From Flavobacteriales bacterium (GTDB lineage: Bacteria > Bacteroidota > Bacteroidia > Flavobacteriales_D > Sanyastnellaceae), in the NCBI GenBank assembly GCA_022447625.1, contig JAKVAX010000003.1:124001-188000 (forward strand): DNA of 64,000 nt. The letters are read 5' to 3'. Positions 16,669-25,286 of the stretch are shown here, one piece after another. The notes below the pieces were generated by a model, which made no database searches, was not told where the DNA came from, and was given only the letters and a program-made list of their open reading frames with translations. Positions within the stretch are counted from its first letter, which is position 1, and each line of letters begins with the position of its first letter. The position numbers and the translations under genes were made by a program.

Positions 16669-17652
16669 ATGATGCGAATTCTAGCAATTGTTGTCCTGCT
16701 ATTTCTTGGTTGTGAGCTCACGGCTCAGCTAGACTATTGTGTTGGTCCGGTGCACTATGCACCAATCAATGCCGAGGGTACGGAAACAGGTCATGTATTG
16801 TCGCCTATCAACCCGGTACGTGAAAGTGATCGCGAGCTCTGTTTTTCTAGGAGATACTACCGCAAGATCCGCATACACCAAGATACCGCAGCTTATGGCG
16901 CTGAAGCCTGTGGACTACTTCAGCTACTGCATCGAACAGGTGATTTATGCGAAGCTCAATACATCAATGTGCCAGACTGTGATTCAGCTATTCTATCGCT
17001 AAATCACAAAATGAACAGCCTGATAGCCGGTGGCGCTTCGAGATGTGAAGACGGTTACGACGTGTACCGTTACCCCCTCGTTACTAGCTTCTCAGACACC
17101 ATGATTAGCATGGAAATCAGAGAAGTGTATATGCCATGGGATGAAAAGTACGCCGCAGAAGTGGAGGTCTTTCGTTCAAAGCGAATGGCACTTAAGGGTG
17201 AGCTGGATACCACCAAGCAGGCCATGGCTGAGATTATGCGCCAGGAAGGAATTCCCCAACTACCAGAGATCAACTATCTCTCACCTCGAGGAGATCAGGC
17301 CTTGGAAAGATGCGTCCGGTGTGAGAAGTACGCGGGTTCGTTAAATGGCAGTCCGTCACGAGATATCAGAGGCACAATGATTGGGTTGACTTTTGACCCA
17401 CGAGACTTCGATGATTTTCCTGATCCAGCAGATATTTTAGGTAAAGACTGGCGGAAAGTGGTGCATAAGCATGTCGTGAATTGGAACAAAGAATACCCTG
17501 ACTTAGAGGTGAATGAGTACCATTATCGACCGAAAGAAATGCGTCAATTCATGTACGCTTTCGCGGAAGATCATTTCATCGTCTACATCGGAAATGAAGG
17601 CGAGTTCGGGGCGTATTGGCGATTGAGGATTCCTTATGCAGAGTTTGAATGA
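16669..17652 (+). CDS. Secreted protein of unknown function
   Basis: 327 residues. The N-terminus MMRILAIVVLLFLGCELTAQ is a signal peptide, read here as signal peptidase I because it ends in TAQ; the Cys in 'FLGC' could alternatively be a lipobox. Several Cys pairs (ALERCVRCEKY) suggest disulphides outside the cytoplasm. No family recognised. It sits among other small exported proteins and may be lineage-specific. Confidence 0.75.
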   Translation: MMRILAIVVLLFLGCELTAQLDYCVGPVHYAPINAEGTETGHVLSPINPVRESDRELCFSRRYYRKIRIHQDTAAYGAEACGLLQLLHRTGDLCEAQYINVPDCDSAILSLNHKMNSLIAGGASRCEDGYDVYRYPLVTSFSDTMISMEIREVYMPWDEKYAAEVEVFRSKRMALKGELDTTKQAMAEIMRQEGIPQLPEINYLSPRGDQALERCVRCEKYAGSLNGSPSRDIRGTMIGLTFDPRDFDDFPDPADILGKDWRKVVHKHVVNWNKEYPDLEVNEYHYRPKEMRQFMYAFAEDHFIVYIGNEGEFGAYWRLRIPYAEFE

Positions 17653-17658
17653 TCTTAT

Positions 17659-18111
17659 CTACTCTACTCTTACGAATGTATAGCTAGCATAAGAGTAGTT
17701 GCTACTTGGGACAAAGTTTAATCGTCCACCTCCTTTAAGCGTGTCGGGATGACTGGCGTAGAAATATAGCCTTCGTGGTTCATCATGCTTAATGTGGTTT
17801 CTTAGTCCAGGACAATCAAACCGATAATTGTTTTCATGAGCTGATAGGTCACGAATTCGTGAACTTCCAGTCTTTTTACCGTCTTCATAGAAACAAATTC
17901 GTCCCCTGTCTGTGATGAGCATTTCAAGTTGGTAGCCGAGTTCACCGTTACGCACATCCCAAGGATACCCCGGTCGGTTTGCAGATGAAAGCGTGACTTC
18001 CACGCATTTCCATTTTCCGACTAAGAAAGAAGCGTCTCCTTCCAATCTATGCTTGCCACATCCTGAAGAAATAACAATTAAGACGAATAGGCAGAAGGCA
18101 ATTCTATTCAT
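17659..18111 (-). CDS. Small lipoprotein of unknown function
   Basis: 150 residues with a clear lipoprotein signal: MNRIAFCLFVLIVISSGCGK, lipobox ISSGC with the lipidated Cys at residue 18. The mature part 'LVGKWKCVEVTL...' resembles the short lipocalin-like beta domains (GKW start) seen in many Bacteroidota lipoproteins, though too weakly to assign. Convergent with the preceding gene, 6 bases apart. Confidence 0.75.
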   Translation of the reverse strand: MNRIAFCLFVLIVISSGCGKHRLEGDASFLVGKWKCVEVTLSSANRPGYPWDVRNGELGYQLEMLITDRGRICFYEDGKKTGSSRIRDLSAHENNYRFDCPGLRNHIKHDEPRRLYFYASHPDTLKGGGRLNFVPSSNYSYASYTFVRVE

Positions 18112-18230
18112 GACTATCTAATATACATTCTCAAACTGATTAGCCCGAACGATAAGTAGGATGTAACCGATTTCAGTTTCTAGCGTAAAAACACAGACGA
18201 ACCTCCGCGCGAGCGGACAAATACTGTGAC

Positions 18231-18761
18231 ATGACGCTTTACTCTTTCCTCATGGCTGCGATGCTAATGGTATCTGCGCCAACTGAAGACTCTATCCAGC
18301 CGATCGATCAGGAACATTTCCTCATCTATGGATTTATGATAGAAAAGGTATATGGCAGCGACAATGAGGCCAATGCCCCAGATACACGTTGTATTGTGTA
18401 TCGTGACAATGAGATCTACGTGGCTTTCAAAAGCAGCGACAAAGGGGAATACATCTTTAACCTTCCTCTCGGACATGAGTACACACTCGAGTTCGGTGGT
18501 GAAGACTTCGTGAACAAGCGCGTCGTGATTGATACAAAGAAGTGCAAGCCAAAAAAGAAGAAAGGGCATGTAGTTGAAATGGATATGTCACTCTTCCGGC
18601 CTGTGGATGGCATTGATTACAAAGATCTAGAGCAGCCGATCGTACGTTGGTATTACGATAACTACGAAAAGGCTATTGTACCTGACTTAGAGGTACTCGA
18701 CGGCATGTGGCGAACAGTAGAACGCCTTTACAAGAAATCTGAGAAAGAAGCGATAAAGTAA
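18231..18761 (+). CDS. Small exported protein of unknown function
   Basis: 176 residues with a short hydrophobic N-terminus (MTLYSFLMAAMLMVSAPT). Residues of about 30-110 (IYGFMIEKVYG... GEYIFNLPLGHEYTLEFGGEDF.NKRVVIDTK) have the strand pattern of the carboxypeptidase regulatory-like beta-sandwich used by many Bacteroidota surface proteins. It ends exactly where the convergent yqeY gene ends (18761/18762). Confidence 0.7.
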   Translation: MTLYSFLMAAMLMVSAPTEDSIQPIDQEHFLIYGFMIEKVYGSDNEANAPDTRCIVYRDNEIYVAFKSSDKGEYIFNLPLGHEYTLEFGGEDFVNKRVVIDTKKCKPKKKKGHVVEMDMSLFRPVDGIDYKDLEQPIVRWYYDNYEKAIVPDLEVLDGMWRTVERLYKKSEKEAIK

Positions 18762-19208
18762 TTAGCCGAGAAGAGCGCGTACTACGTTGGCGATGTCTTT
18801 TCCGTCAGCTTTACCTGCGAGTTCTTTGGATGCAATTCCCATCACTTTACCCATGTCTGCCATAGAAGAAGCTCCAACACGACTTACGATTTCTTCCACG
18901 GTAGAATGAAGTTTTTCCGGGCTGAGTTGTTCAGGTAAGTATTGCTTGATCACCTCAGCCTGTTGCATTTCCTCATCGTGCAGGTCTGCACGTCCTTGCT
19001 CTTTGTAGATAGCAGCTGCATCAACGCGCTGTTTGTAGAGTTTGTTCAGGATCTGAATACCCACACCTTCGTCAATACCATCTGACCCATCTTTGGTCAT
19101 CTCTAACATGAGTTTAGACTTGATATCACGCAATGCTTGAAGTGTTGCCATGTCTTTGGCTTTCATTGCGGTTTTGATGTCTGCGGTGATCTGTTCTGTA
19201 ATGTTCAT
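18762..19208 (-). CDS. yqeY: GatB/YqeY domain protein
   Basis: 148 residues from the ATG at 19208 (MNITEQITADIKTAMKAKD); a start at 19226 is possible. The whole length matches the YqeY family: 'LQALRDIKSKLMLEMT', 'LNKLYKQRVDAAAIYKEQGR', 'EEMQQAEVIKQYLPEQLS' and C-terminal 'MGKVMGIASKELAGKADGKDIANVV'. The domain is shared with the tail of GatB (tRNA-dependent amidotransferase) and is thought to contact tRNA. It lies directly after ftsZ, a common arrangement in Bacteroidota. Confidence 0.93.
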   Translation of the reverse strand: MNITEQITADIKTAMKAKDMATLQALRDIKSKLMLEMTKDGSDGIDEGVGIQILNKLYKQRVDAAAIYKEQGRADLHDEEMQQAEVIKQYLPEQLSPEKLHSTVEEIVSRVGASSMADMGKVMGIASKELAGKADGKDIANVVRALLG

Positions 19209-19230
19209 GATCCTGATTTTCGACAAAAGT

Positions 19231-19266
19231 AAAAAAGGCCGAACGATCTATTGATCATCCGGCCCT
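19231..19266 (-). terminator. Terminator after ftsZ
   Basis: On the minus strand GGCCGGATGATC... pairs with GATCGTTCGGCC and is followed by six T. It separates ftsZ from yqeY, so yqeY may rely on read-through or its own promoter. Confidence 0.75.
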
Positions 19267-19287
19267 TTATTGAGAAAACTATTGTGC

Positions 19288-21102
19288 TTAGTCTACATTG
19301 TTATGTAGGAATGAATTATCGTCACGGAGCTGTGCTCTACGGTTTCCATTTTCATCTTCTTCTTCACCCAAAGAGAATTTTGATACGGTGCTATCAGATG
19401 AGTGCGGAGTGTTATCAAGGTTGATTTGGCGACGAACAAATGCTGGTTCGCTTTCCAGGTCACTTAGTCCGCTAGGTGTCTTTAGTTTCATTGAGATTTC
19501 ACGGATACGCTGCTCGCGTTCGCGATTGCGCATCATCAATTCTTCACGTGTAGGTTGAGCCTCTTGTTCTTCATTTGCTGTTGGTTCTTCCTGTTCTGGA
19601 GTCACAGAGAGTTCATCAGTGAACTGCACGCTGTCAGTAGGGGTGGTGGAGAGCAATTCATCCTTGGTCACTTCTGCACCGTCAAGGGTGAAGTAGTGCG
19701 TTTCTTCAGGAGTTTCAGGCTCAAATTTCAATGCGTCGTTCGCCGTCGCTGATTCCTCTTCTTGGGTTGAGGCAACGGGCTCTTCAGAAGGAGTGATTGG
19801 AGACTCTACTTCAAACAGCATTGGCTGATCGTTCGCAGGAGCTTCCCATTCTTCTTCTTGTGTTGTTTCCTCCAAGGTGTGACGAATCACGTCGTCTTCA
19901 TTGGTAGGCGCTGCCGGTTCTGGAGCTGGTGTTGGTTCTGGTGTTGGTTCTGGTGTAGGTTTCACCAAGAACGGCTCTTCAGCTTTCGGCTGCTCAATGA
20001 TGAAAGGCTCATTGTTTGACGTTGGCTTGTCAACTTTCTGAGTTACTTCCTTCACGTTGTCCATCGGAAGATCGAATTTCTTCACTTCCACTGGCTTTTG
20101 CGGGATACCCGCATCGATATCATTTTGAGAGAATCCAGTGGCAATCACTGTTACGCAAAGGTCGCTTCCAAGTGCTTCGTCTGGTCCGTATCCCCAAATG
20201 ACTTCAGCGGTGCTTCCAGCGCGATCTTGGATGTAATCCGTGATTTCTGAAATTTCATCCATGAGGACTTCTTCAGAACCGTGAGTGATATTGAGGAGAA
20301 CGAAGTTTGCTCCCGTAATGTCATTGTCGTTCAATAGAGGAGATTCCAATGCCTGTTCAACGGCGAACATCGCACGTCCATCTCCAGATGCACGTCCAGA
20401 TCCCATGATCGCAACGCCCGAATCGCGCATCACAGTATTCACGTCGTTCATGTCGACGTTGATCTGTCCGGTGAGTGTGATGACTTCAGCGATTCCTTTA
20501 GCTGCAGTACAGAGTACTTCATCAGCATGGTCAAAAGCTTTCTTTAACGGAAGGTTTCCGAAGAGTTCGCGAAGCTTATCGTTTTTAATCACGAGCAGTG
20601 TATCTACTGCATCGCGCATTTCTTCTAGACCTGAGTCAGCTTGTTGAGAGCGACGACGACCTTCGAATATGAAAGGAATCGTCACGATACCAACCGTAAG
20701 GATGCCCATCTCTTTGGCAGCGCGTGCAATAACTGGAGCTGCTCCTGTTCCAGTACCACCGCCCATTCCGGCAGTAACGAATACCATGGTTGTGTTTTCA
20801 CCAATAATGGCTTTCACATCTTCCAGGTTCTCCACTGCTGCGTTTCGTCCAACTTCTGGTAGAGACCCTGCTCCACGTCCTTGCGTTAAGGTTTCTCCCA
20901 ATTGGATCTTCACTGGCACTGGACTAGCGTCCAATGCTTGCGCATCGGTATTGCAGACCATGAAGTCTACTCCCTTAATGCCTTGCTCGTACATGTAATT
21001 GACGGCATTGCTACCGCCCCCTCCAACACCGATGACCTTAATAATCGAAGATTGCTCTTTCGGCAGGTCAAAACGCATGGGCTCGAAATTCTGGTTTTCC
21101 AT
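19288..21102 (-). CDS. ftsZ: Cell division protein FtsZ
   Basis: 604 residues from the ATG at 21102 (MENQNFEPMRF); a TTG lies 6 bases upstream. Tubulin-like GTPase that forms the division ring. Seen: 'VIGVGGGGSNAVNYM', the GTP signature 'GMGGGTGTGAAPVIA' (about 115-130) and the T7 region 'QINVDMNDVNTVM'. After about residue 330 comes a long acidic Pro/Glu/Thr linker with PTPEPTPEPTPAPEP repeats. A conserved tail peptide, EPAFVRRQINL (about 550), should bind FtsA. The tail is longer than the roughly 380-residue proteobacterial protein, normal for Bacteroidota. Last division gene of the cluster. Confidence 0.98.
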   Translation of the reverse strand: MENQNFEPMRFDLPKEQSSIIKVIGVGGGGSNAVNYMYEQGIKGVDFMVCNTDAQALDASPVPVKIQLGETLTQGRGAGSLPEVGRNAAVENLEDVKAIIGENTTMVFVTAGMGGGTGTGAAPVIARAAKEMGILTVGIVTIPFIFEGRRRSQQADSGLEEMRDAVDTLLVIKNDKLRELFGNLPLKKAFDHADEVLCTAAKGIAEVITLTGQINVDMNDVNTVMRDSGVAIMGSGRASGDGRAMFAVEQALESPLLNDNDITGANFVLLNITHGSEEVLMDEISEITDYIQDRAGSTAEVIWGYGPDEALGSDLCVTVIATGFSQNDIDAGIPQKPVEVKKFDLPMDNVKEVTQKVDKPTSNNEPFIIEQPKAEEPFLVKPTPEPTPEPTPAPEPAAPTNEDDVIRHTLEETTQEEEWEAPANDQPMLFEVESPITPSEEPVASTQEEESATANDALKFEPETPEETHYFTLDGAEVTKDELLSTTPTDSVQFTDELSVTPEQEEPTANEEQEAQPTREELMMRNREREQRIREISMKLKTPSGLSDLESEPAFVRRQINLDNTPHSSDSTVSKFSLGEEEDENGNRRAQLRDDNSFLHNNVD

Positions 21103-21254
21103 TCTCAATATATTGGGCTGAAATAGAGGTGTTTAGTCAGATATATCAATGCTTCTGACAGCATACACAAGATGTAGAAATTGGGCTATGAGGTGACAAG
21201 AACTTTTACAAGTGATTCACCTTCGAATGTTGAAAAGTGGGGGCAATACGCGAC

Positions 21255-21668
21255 CTATTCCGGTTTCGTTCTGGCACTGATTAATTTATCGAACTCTTCG
21301 TCACACGGTTCCCATAGTTCAAGACGCAATCCATCACAGTCAAGGATGTGCGCGAACTTCCCGTATTCATAGGTTTCGATTTCTTTTACGACCTGCACGC
21401 CTTCCTCCTTGAGGACCTTGATCAACGCTTCCAAATCAGCTACTCGGTAATTGATCATGAATGCTTGTCCACCCTCGCCAAAGTAGTTGCTTCCTTCACC
21501 AAAAGTGCTCCATGCAGTGAATCCAGGGGTCTTAGCGTTATTCTTCCATTCGAAGCTGGTGCCATAGTCATCGGTGTCAAAACCAAGATGCTTCGAGTAC
21601 CATACGCGGGTTTTCTTAGGATCGGGTGTCTTGAAGAAAATACCTCCAATGCCAGTTACTCTTTTCAT
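21255..21668 (-). CDS. VOC (glyoxalase-fold) family protein
   Basis: 137 residues. 'VTGIGGIFFKTPDPKKTRVWYSKHLGF' and the C-terminal 'GKFAHILDCDGLRLELWEPCDEEF' are typical of a single-domain VOC metalloenzyme (glyoxalase/bleomycin-resistance fold). The Glu in LELWEP is the usual metal ligand. The substrate is unknown. It interrupts the normally adjacent ftsA-ftsZ pair and is flanked by repeat-rich DNA, suggesting a later insertion. Confidence 0.9.
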   Translation of the reverse strand: MKRVTGIGGIFFKTPDPKKTRVWYSKHLGFDTDDYGTSFEWKNNAKTPGFTAWSTFGEGSNYFGEGGQAFMINYRVADLEALIKVLKEEGVQVVKEIETYEYGKFAHILDCDGLRLELWEPCDEEFDKLISARTKPE

Positions 21669-21773
21669 AAGGGGGGCGGATTGCGGATCGCGGATCGCGT
21701 TGGGAGGGATGTGGAATGTGGAACGCGGTTATATGTTATTGGTCTCTAGTCTCTAGACCCTTGTCTCTCGTCT
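21669..21773. repeat. Word-like intergenic repeats between ftsA and the VOC gene
   Basis: No gene seen. The stretch holds short imperfect tandem words: GCGGATTGCGGATCGCGG (from about 21677), ATGTGGAATGTGGAACGCGG (21710) and GGTCTCTAGTCTCTAGACCC (21741). Related words recur near 53.1-53.2, 54.2 and 62.45 kb. Confidence 0.6.
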
Positions 21774-21801
21774 AAAAAGGAAAGGGCGCACCATGCGCCC
21801 C
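21774..21801 (-). terminator. Terminator after ftsA
   Basis: GGGCGCA-CCA-TGCGCCC (21784-21800) is a perfect 7-bp hairpin; on the minus strand it is followed by TTTCCTTTTT. The hairpin also resembles a small dispersed hairpin family in this window. Confidence 0.75.
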
Positions 21802-21802
21802 C

Positions 21803-21851
21803 TTCCATTCTTCCTCTATTTTTAATTCTTGTTCTAACTCTAATTTTTCCT
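21803..21851. repeat. CT-rich repeat (CATTCTTCCTC / TAATTCT type)
   Basis: A T/C-rich imperfect repeat running up to the ftsA stop codon. Similar sequence lies at 5588, 42049 and 52455. Confidence 0.55.
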
Positions 21852-23126
21852 CTATTCTTCTTCGTTCTCGAACCAATCACGAACACTATCCAAGAACTTG
21901 CGCATGCCGCGTTTGTCTTGTGTTTCTTGAAGTGTTTCCTGAGGAGTCATTTCGTCATTTTCTTGAGTTCCGTTGCGCTGATCGTAGCCTTTGATGACAA
22001 GACCAACACCGGTTGCGTACATCGGCCACATAAGCTCTTTGTTTGGAGCTTTGGCAACATGTTCGTTCGGGTAACCGATACGGCAATCCATACCTGTAAC
22101 GTATTCGAAGAGTTGTGTGATGTACTTCAGTTGGCTACCACCACCGGTGATGACGATTCCACCAATCAACTGCTTCTCAAAGCCACTGCTCCGGATTTCG
22201 TAGTACACGTGTTCTACGATTTCCTCCATACGTGCTTGAATGATCTGAGCGAGGTTCTTGAGCGAAATCTCTTTCGGATCACGTCCGCGAAGACCTGGGA
22301 TGCATACGATTTCAGTTTCTTTCATCTCTAGGGCGAGAGCAGCACCAAACTTGCGCTTGAGCTGTTCTGCTTGGGGACGAAGAATCGTACATCCTTGTTT
22401 GATGTCGTCAGTGATGACGTTCCCTCCGAAAGGAATCACCGCTGTGTGGCGAATAATCCCATCTTGGAAGATCGCGATGTCAGTAGTACCACCACCGATA
22501 TCTACCAACGCCACACCCGCTTCTTTCTCTTCTTCAGAAAGAACAGCTTCAGATGACGCCAATGGCTCCAAGATCAATTGGTCCACTTTTAGTCCGGCGC
22601 GAGCAACACACTTGTAGATGTTACGGGCAGCAGCCGTCTGTCCGGTAATGATATGGAAGTTCGCCTCTAGGCGAATTCCTGACATCCCGATAGGGTCTTT
22701 GATTCCTTGTTCGTTGTCAACAGTATACTCTTGCGGCAGTACGTGGATGATTTCTTCTCCAGGAAGCATCACCAATTTATACATGTCGTTCACCAACGCA
22801 TCAATATCTGTCTGTTCGATTTCGTCATCTAGGTTGTCACGTGTGCGCAACCCTCGGTGCTGAAGGCTCTTGATGTGCTGACCGGCGATACCAACATTCA
22901 CCACTTTGATCTCTACGTCAGAGTTCTTTTCTGCCTCCTCTACCGCTTCGCGAATAGCAGCTACCGTTTTTTCGATATTCGAAACCACTCCACGGGTGAC
23001 TCCAACAGAATCACTCTTCCCGTACCCGAGGATCTCGATCTTTCCGTGTTCAGTCTTGCGACCTACGAGGCAGGCGATCTTGGTTGTACCAATGTCTAGA
23101 CCTACAATGATTTCTGAGTTCTCCAT
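21852..23126 (-). CDS. ftsA: Cell division protein FtsA
   Basis: 424 residues. Actin/Hsp70-fold ATPase that tethers FtsZ to the membrane. Seen: phosphate-1 'VGLDIGTTKIACLVG' at residues 8-22, the 1C-domain insert (SHS2-like, about 85-165), phosphate-2 'GVALVDIGGGTTDIAIF' and the adenosine motif 'IGGIVITGGGSQL'. The C-terminal 'MRKFLDSVRDWFENEEE' is the amphipathic membrane helix. It starts 10 bases after the ftsQ 3' end. Its usual partner ftsZ is displaced by the VOC gene and about 730 bases. Confidence 0.98.
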   Translation of the reverse strand: MENSEIIVGLDIGTTKIACLVGRKTEHGKIEILGYGKSDSVGVTRGVVSNIEKTVAAIREAVEEAEKNSDVEIKVVNVGIAGQHIKSLQHRGLRTRDNLDDEIEQTDIDALVNDMYKLVMLPGEEIIHVLPQEYTVDNEQGIKDPIGMSGIRLEANFHIITGQTAAARNIYKCVARAGLKVDQLILEPLASSEAVLSEEEKEAGVALVDIGGGTTDIAIFQDGIIRHTAVIPFGGNVITDDIKQGCTILRPQAEQLKRKFGAALALEMKETEIVCIPGLRGRDPKEISLKNLAQIIQARMEEIVEHVYYEIRSSGFEKQLIGGIVITGGGSQLKYITQLFEYVTGMDCRIGYPNEHVAKAPNKELMWPMYATGVGLVIKGYDQRNGTQENDEMTPQETLQETQDKRGMRKFLDSVRDWFENEEE

Positions 23127-23136
23127 GAGCTATTGA

Positions 23137-23382
23137 TTAATAGAACCGTTCGCAGACCACCTGGTCACGGTACTTGACGTTGATGCGTTTATACTTGTTG
23201 AGATTATTCTTATGCGACATTTCTTTCATGAAAGCCTTGAGTCGTCGAAGCTTCGAATCTAGTTCGGTTTCGTCTCCGATGATGATTTCTGCGCGACCCA
23301 CTCTTGGGATCATCACAAAGTCTCCGTTGGCGTCAACCACAAAGTGCTCTGCCTGTGATGACCAAAATGAATTTCCTTCGAA
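23137..23382 (-). pseudogene. ftsQ: C-terminal part of ftsQ beyond an in-frame TAA
   Basis: In the same frame as the upstream ftsQ segment, directly after TAA (23383-23385), 81 codons read FEGNSFWSSQAEHFVVDANG, then DFVMIPRVGRAEIIIGDE and a C-terminal 'INVKYRDQVVCERFY'. This is the normal end of a Bacteroidota FtsQ. A GTG at 23340 could begin a separate 67-residue peptide. Its good conservation suggests very recent interruption or a sequence error. One base change (TAA to TAT or TAC, Tyr) would restore a 256-residue protein. Confidence 0.8.
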
Positions 23383-23907
23383 TTACTTGATGAGATCAAA
23401 ACACGATTGAATTAGTTCCTTTTCGCGTTCCGTTGATTCCGCGCTAGCGAAAGGCACATCAATATTTCCTGTAATCACTGGAACACGAGCCGTGTATTGA
23501 TTGGAAAGTGGCATTCTTCCTCCTTCGTTATCGACATAGTAGCTCCCGTGATTCTTCGTGATTACTCGAAATAGCGGACTGCGCTGTCTTACTTTCACCT
23601 TCACACAACCATCTACTGTTTTGTAGACGGTAGCCTCTTTCACTGATGGCAATTGCATAATGCGGGAACGCATATCGGTGATGTCAAGACTATCCATCAA
23701 ACTCCCAACTACAGGTTGACCCATGTTGTGAATTTGCTCGCGAACAAAAGCTTCGTCGATGAAGTACAAACCACTCAAGTGCTCCACTTCAACGTCGAAT
23801 TTCCAGCAACGCGCATCGTTTCGATCTACATTGGCAAAACCAAGCAGCACCAAAGCCAGCACAGCTGTGCTTCCCCATTTGATGATTTGTTTGATGCGAT
23901 TTATCAC
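23383..23907 (-). CDS. ftsQ: Cell division protein FtsQ, N-terminal part up to TAA
   Basis: 174 residues from the GTG at 23907, overlapping the murC stop as GTGA. A short cytoplasmic tail and one transmembrane helix (WGSTAVLALVLLGFANV) are followed by a POTRA-like region ('FDVEVEHLSGLYFIDEAFVREQIH') and part of the beta domain ('VRQRSPLFRVITKNHGSYYVDNEGGRMPLS'). FtsQ links early and late division proteins (with FtsL) and is normally about 240-260 residues here. The frame ends early at TAA 23383-23385 while homologous sequence continues in frame after it. An exact 15-bp word (23437-23451) codes FASAE. Confidence 0.85.
   Translation of the reverse strand: MINRIKQIIKWGSTAVLALVLLGFANVDRNDARCWKFDVEVEHLSGLYFIDEAFVREQIHNMGQPVVGSLMDSLDITDMRSRIMQLPSVKEATVYKTVDGCVKVKVRQRSPLFRVITKNHGSYYVDNEGGRMPLSNQYTARVPVITGNIDVPFASAESTEREKELIQSCFDLIK
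23437..23451. repeat. Iterated 15-bp word, exact copy
   Basis: TTCCGCGCTAGCGAA, within ftsQ. Confidence 0.75.
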
Positions 23908-25286
23908 TGTAATTCTTTCTCTTTCAGCATGATGCGTATTGGTTCAACCATGCGATCAATGTCTCCAGCCCCAAGTGTCAACAACACTTCGGGATCATCT
24001 TGCTTTAATTCGCTCAATAACGCCGATTTGTCGACGAGTTTCTTGTGGGGTGCATTGATTTTATCCAAAAGCCATTGTGAATCAACGCCTGGGATAGGCT
24101 CTTCCCTTGCTGGATAGATGTCGAGTAGGAAAATAGAATCAAGCAATTCGAGGCTTCGAGCAAAGCCGTCAATGTTGTCTTTTGTTCGGCTGAAAAGATG
24201 AGGTTGGAACACGCCTGTGACCCGCTTTCCTGGGTGACGCTGTTTCGCAGCTTCAATCGTGGCCTTCAGCTCCTCCGGGTGGTGCGCGTAGTCATCGATA
24301 AACACGATGTCGCCCGTACCTTGTTGGTATTCAAAACGACGCTTAACGCCTTTGAATGTGGCCAATGATCGACGAATAGCTTCGTGTTCAACGCCTAGGT
24401 GAAGCGCCACTGCCACCGCAGCAGTGACGTTCTCTTTGTTATGTTCTCCGGGCATAGGAAGCGGAATGCTCTTCACCGTGCCTTGCGGTGTTTCAAGATC
24501 CATCACATAAGTGTCGTTCTCAGGCCTTTCATCGCTAGCGCGGAACGTACTTTGTGCTTGAGATCCATAAGAGACTCCCGATCGATCGAGCTGATCGAAT
24601 GCTTTATCGCACACAAGTCGGTACCCATCTTCAGAAGTGAGATCTGCGAATTGTTGATACGCTGATACCATTTCTTCTGGAGTGCCATAGATATCCAGGT
24701 GGTCAGCATCCAGGGAGGTAATCACTGCAACATCCGGTGAAAGTGCTAAAAATGAACGGTCAAACTCGTCGGCCTCTACTACGTACCAGGCATTGGGTTG
24801 ATCGAAGATGAGATTGGATGAATAGTTAGCAGTGATCCCTCCCAAGAATGCATTGCATCCATGTCCGGAATCATGTAAAATGTGTGCGATTAATGAGGTT
24901 GTAGTGGTCTTACCGTGTGTTCCAGCGACCGCTATCGTTTTATGATCCTGAGTGATGGCACCCAGAACTTTGCTTCTTTTTTCTACTTGGTAGTCGTTCT
25001 CTACAAACCAGTTCAGTTCACGATGTGTCTTCGGAACTGCAGGAGTGTAAACAACGAGTACTTTTTCTTTTGGTGTCATGCGAACCACCGAAGGCAAATC
25101 GGCTACGCTGTCTTTGAAGCCCACAGGAATACCTTCCATTTCCAGCTCAGTAGTGAGCGGACTTGAAGTTCTGTCGTACCCCATTACTTGCTTCCCCACC
25201 AGATTGAAGTAGCGCGCCAATGCACTCATACCGATACCACCGATACCGATAAAATAGATCACTTCTTTCTGCTGGAGGTTGATCAT
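23904..25286 (-). CDS. murC: UDP-N-acetylmuramate-L-alanine ligase
   Basis: 460 residues, family length. Adds L-Ala to UDP-MurNAc using ATP, the first amino-acid step of the peptidoglycan stem. 'FIGIGGIGMSALARYFN' is the N-terminal UDP-binding loop, 'VAGTHGKTTTTSLIAHIL' (about 117-134) the Mur-ligase ATP loop, 'EADEFDRSFL' and 'DDYAHHPEEL' further hallmarks. Four-base ATGA overlap with murG upstream. Contains a near-exact 15-bp word (24531-24545) in the opposite orientation to most copies. Confidence 0.98.
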   Translation of the reverse strand: MINLQQKEVIYFIGIGGIGMSALARYFNLVGKQVMGYDRTSSPLTTELEMEGIPVGFKDSVADLPSVVRMTPKEKVLVVYTPAVPKTHRELNWFVENDYQVEKRSKVLGAITQDHKTIAVAGTHGKTTTTSLIAHILHDSGHGCNAFLGGITANYSSNLIFDQPNAWYVVEADEFDRSFLALSPDVAVITSLDADHLDIYGTPEEMVSAYQQFADLTSEDGYRLVCDKAFDQLDRSGVSYGSQAQSTFRASDERPENDTYVMDLETPQGTVKSIPLPMPGEHNKENVTAAVAVALHLGVEHEAIRRSLATFKGVKRRFEYQQGTGDIVFIDDYAHHPEELKATIEAAKQRHPGKRVTGVFQPHLFSRTKDNIDGFARSLELLDSIFLLDIYPAREEPIPGVDSQWLLDKINAPHKKLVDKSALLSELKQDDPEVLLTLGAGDIDRMVEPIRIMLKEKELQ

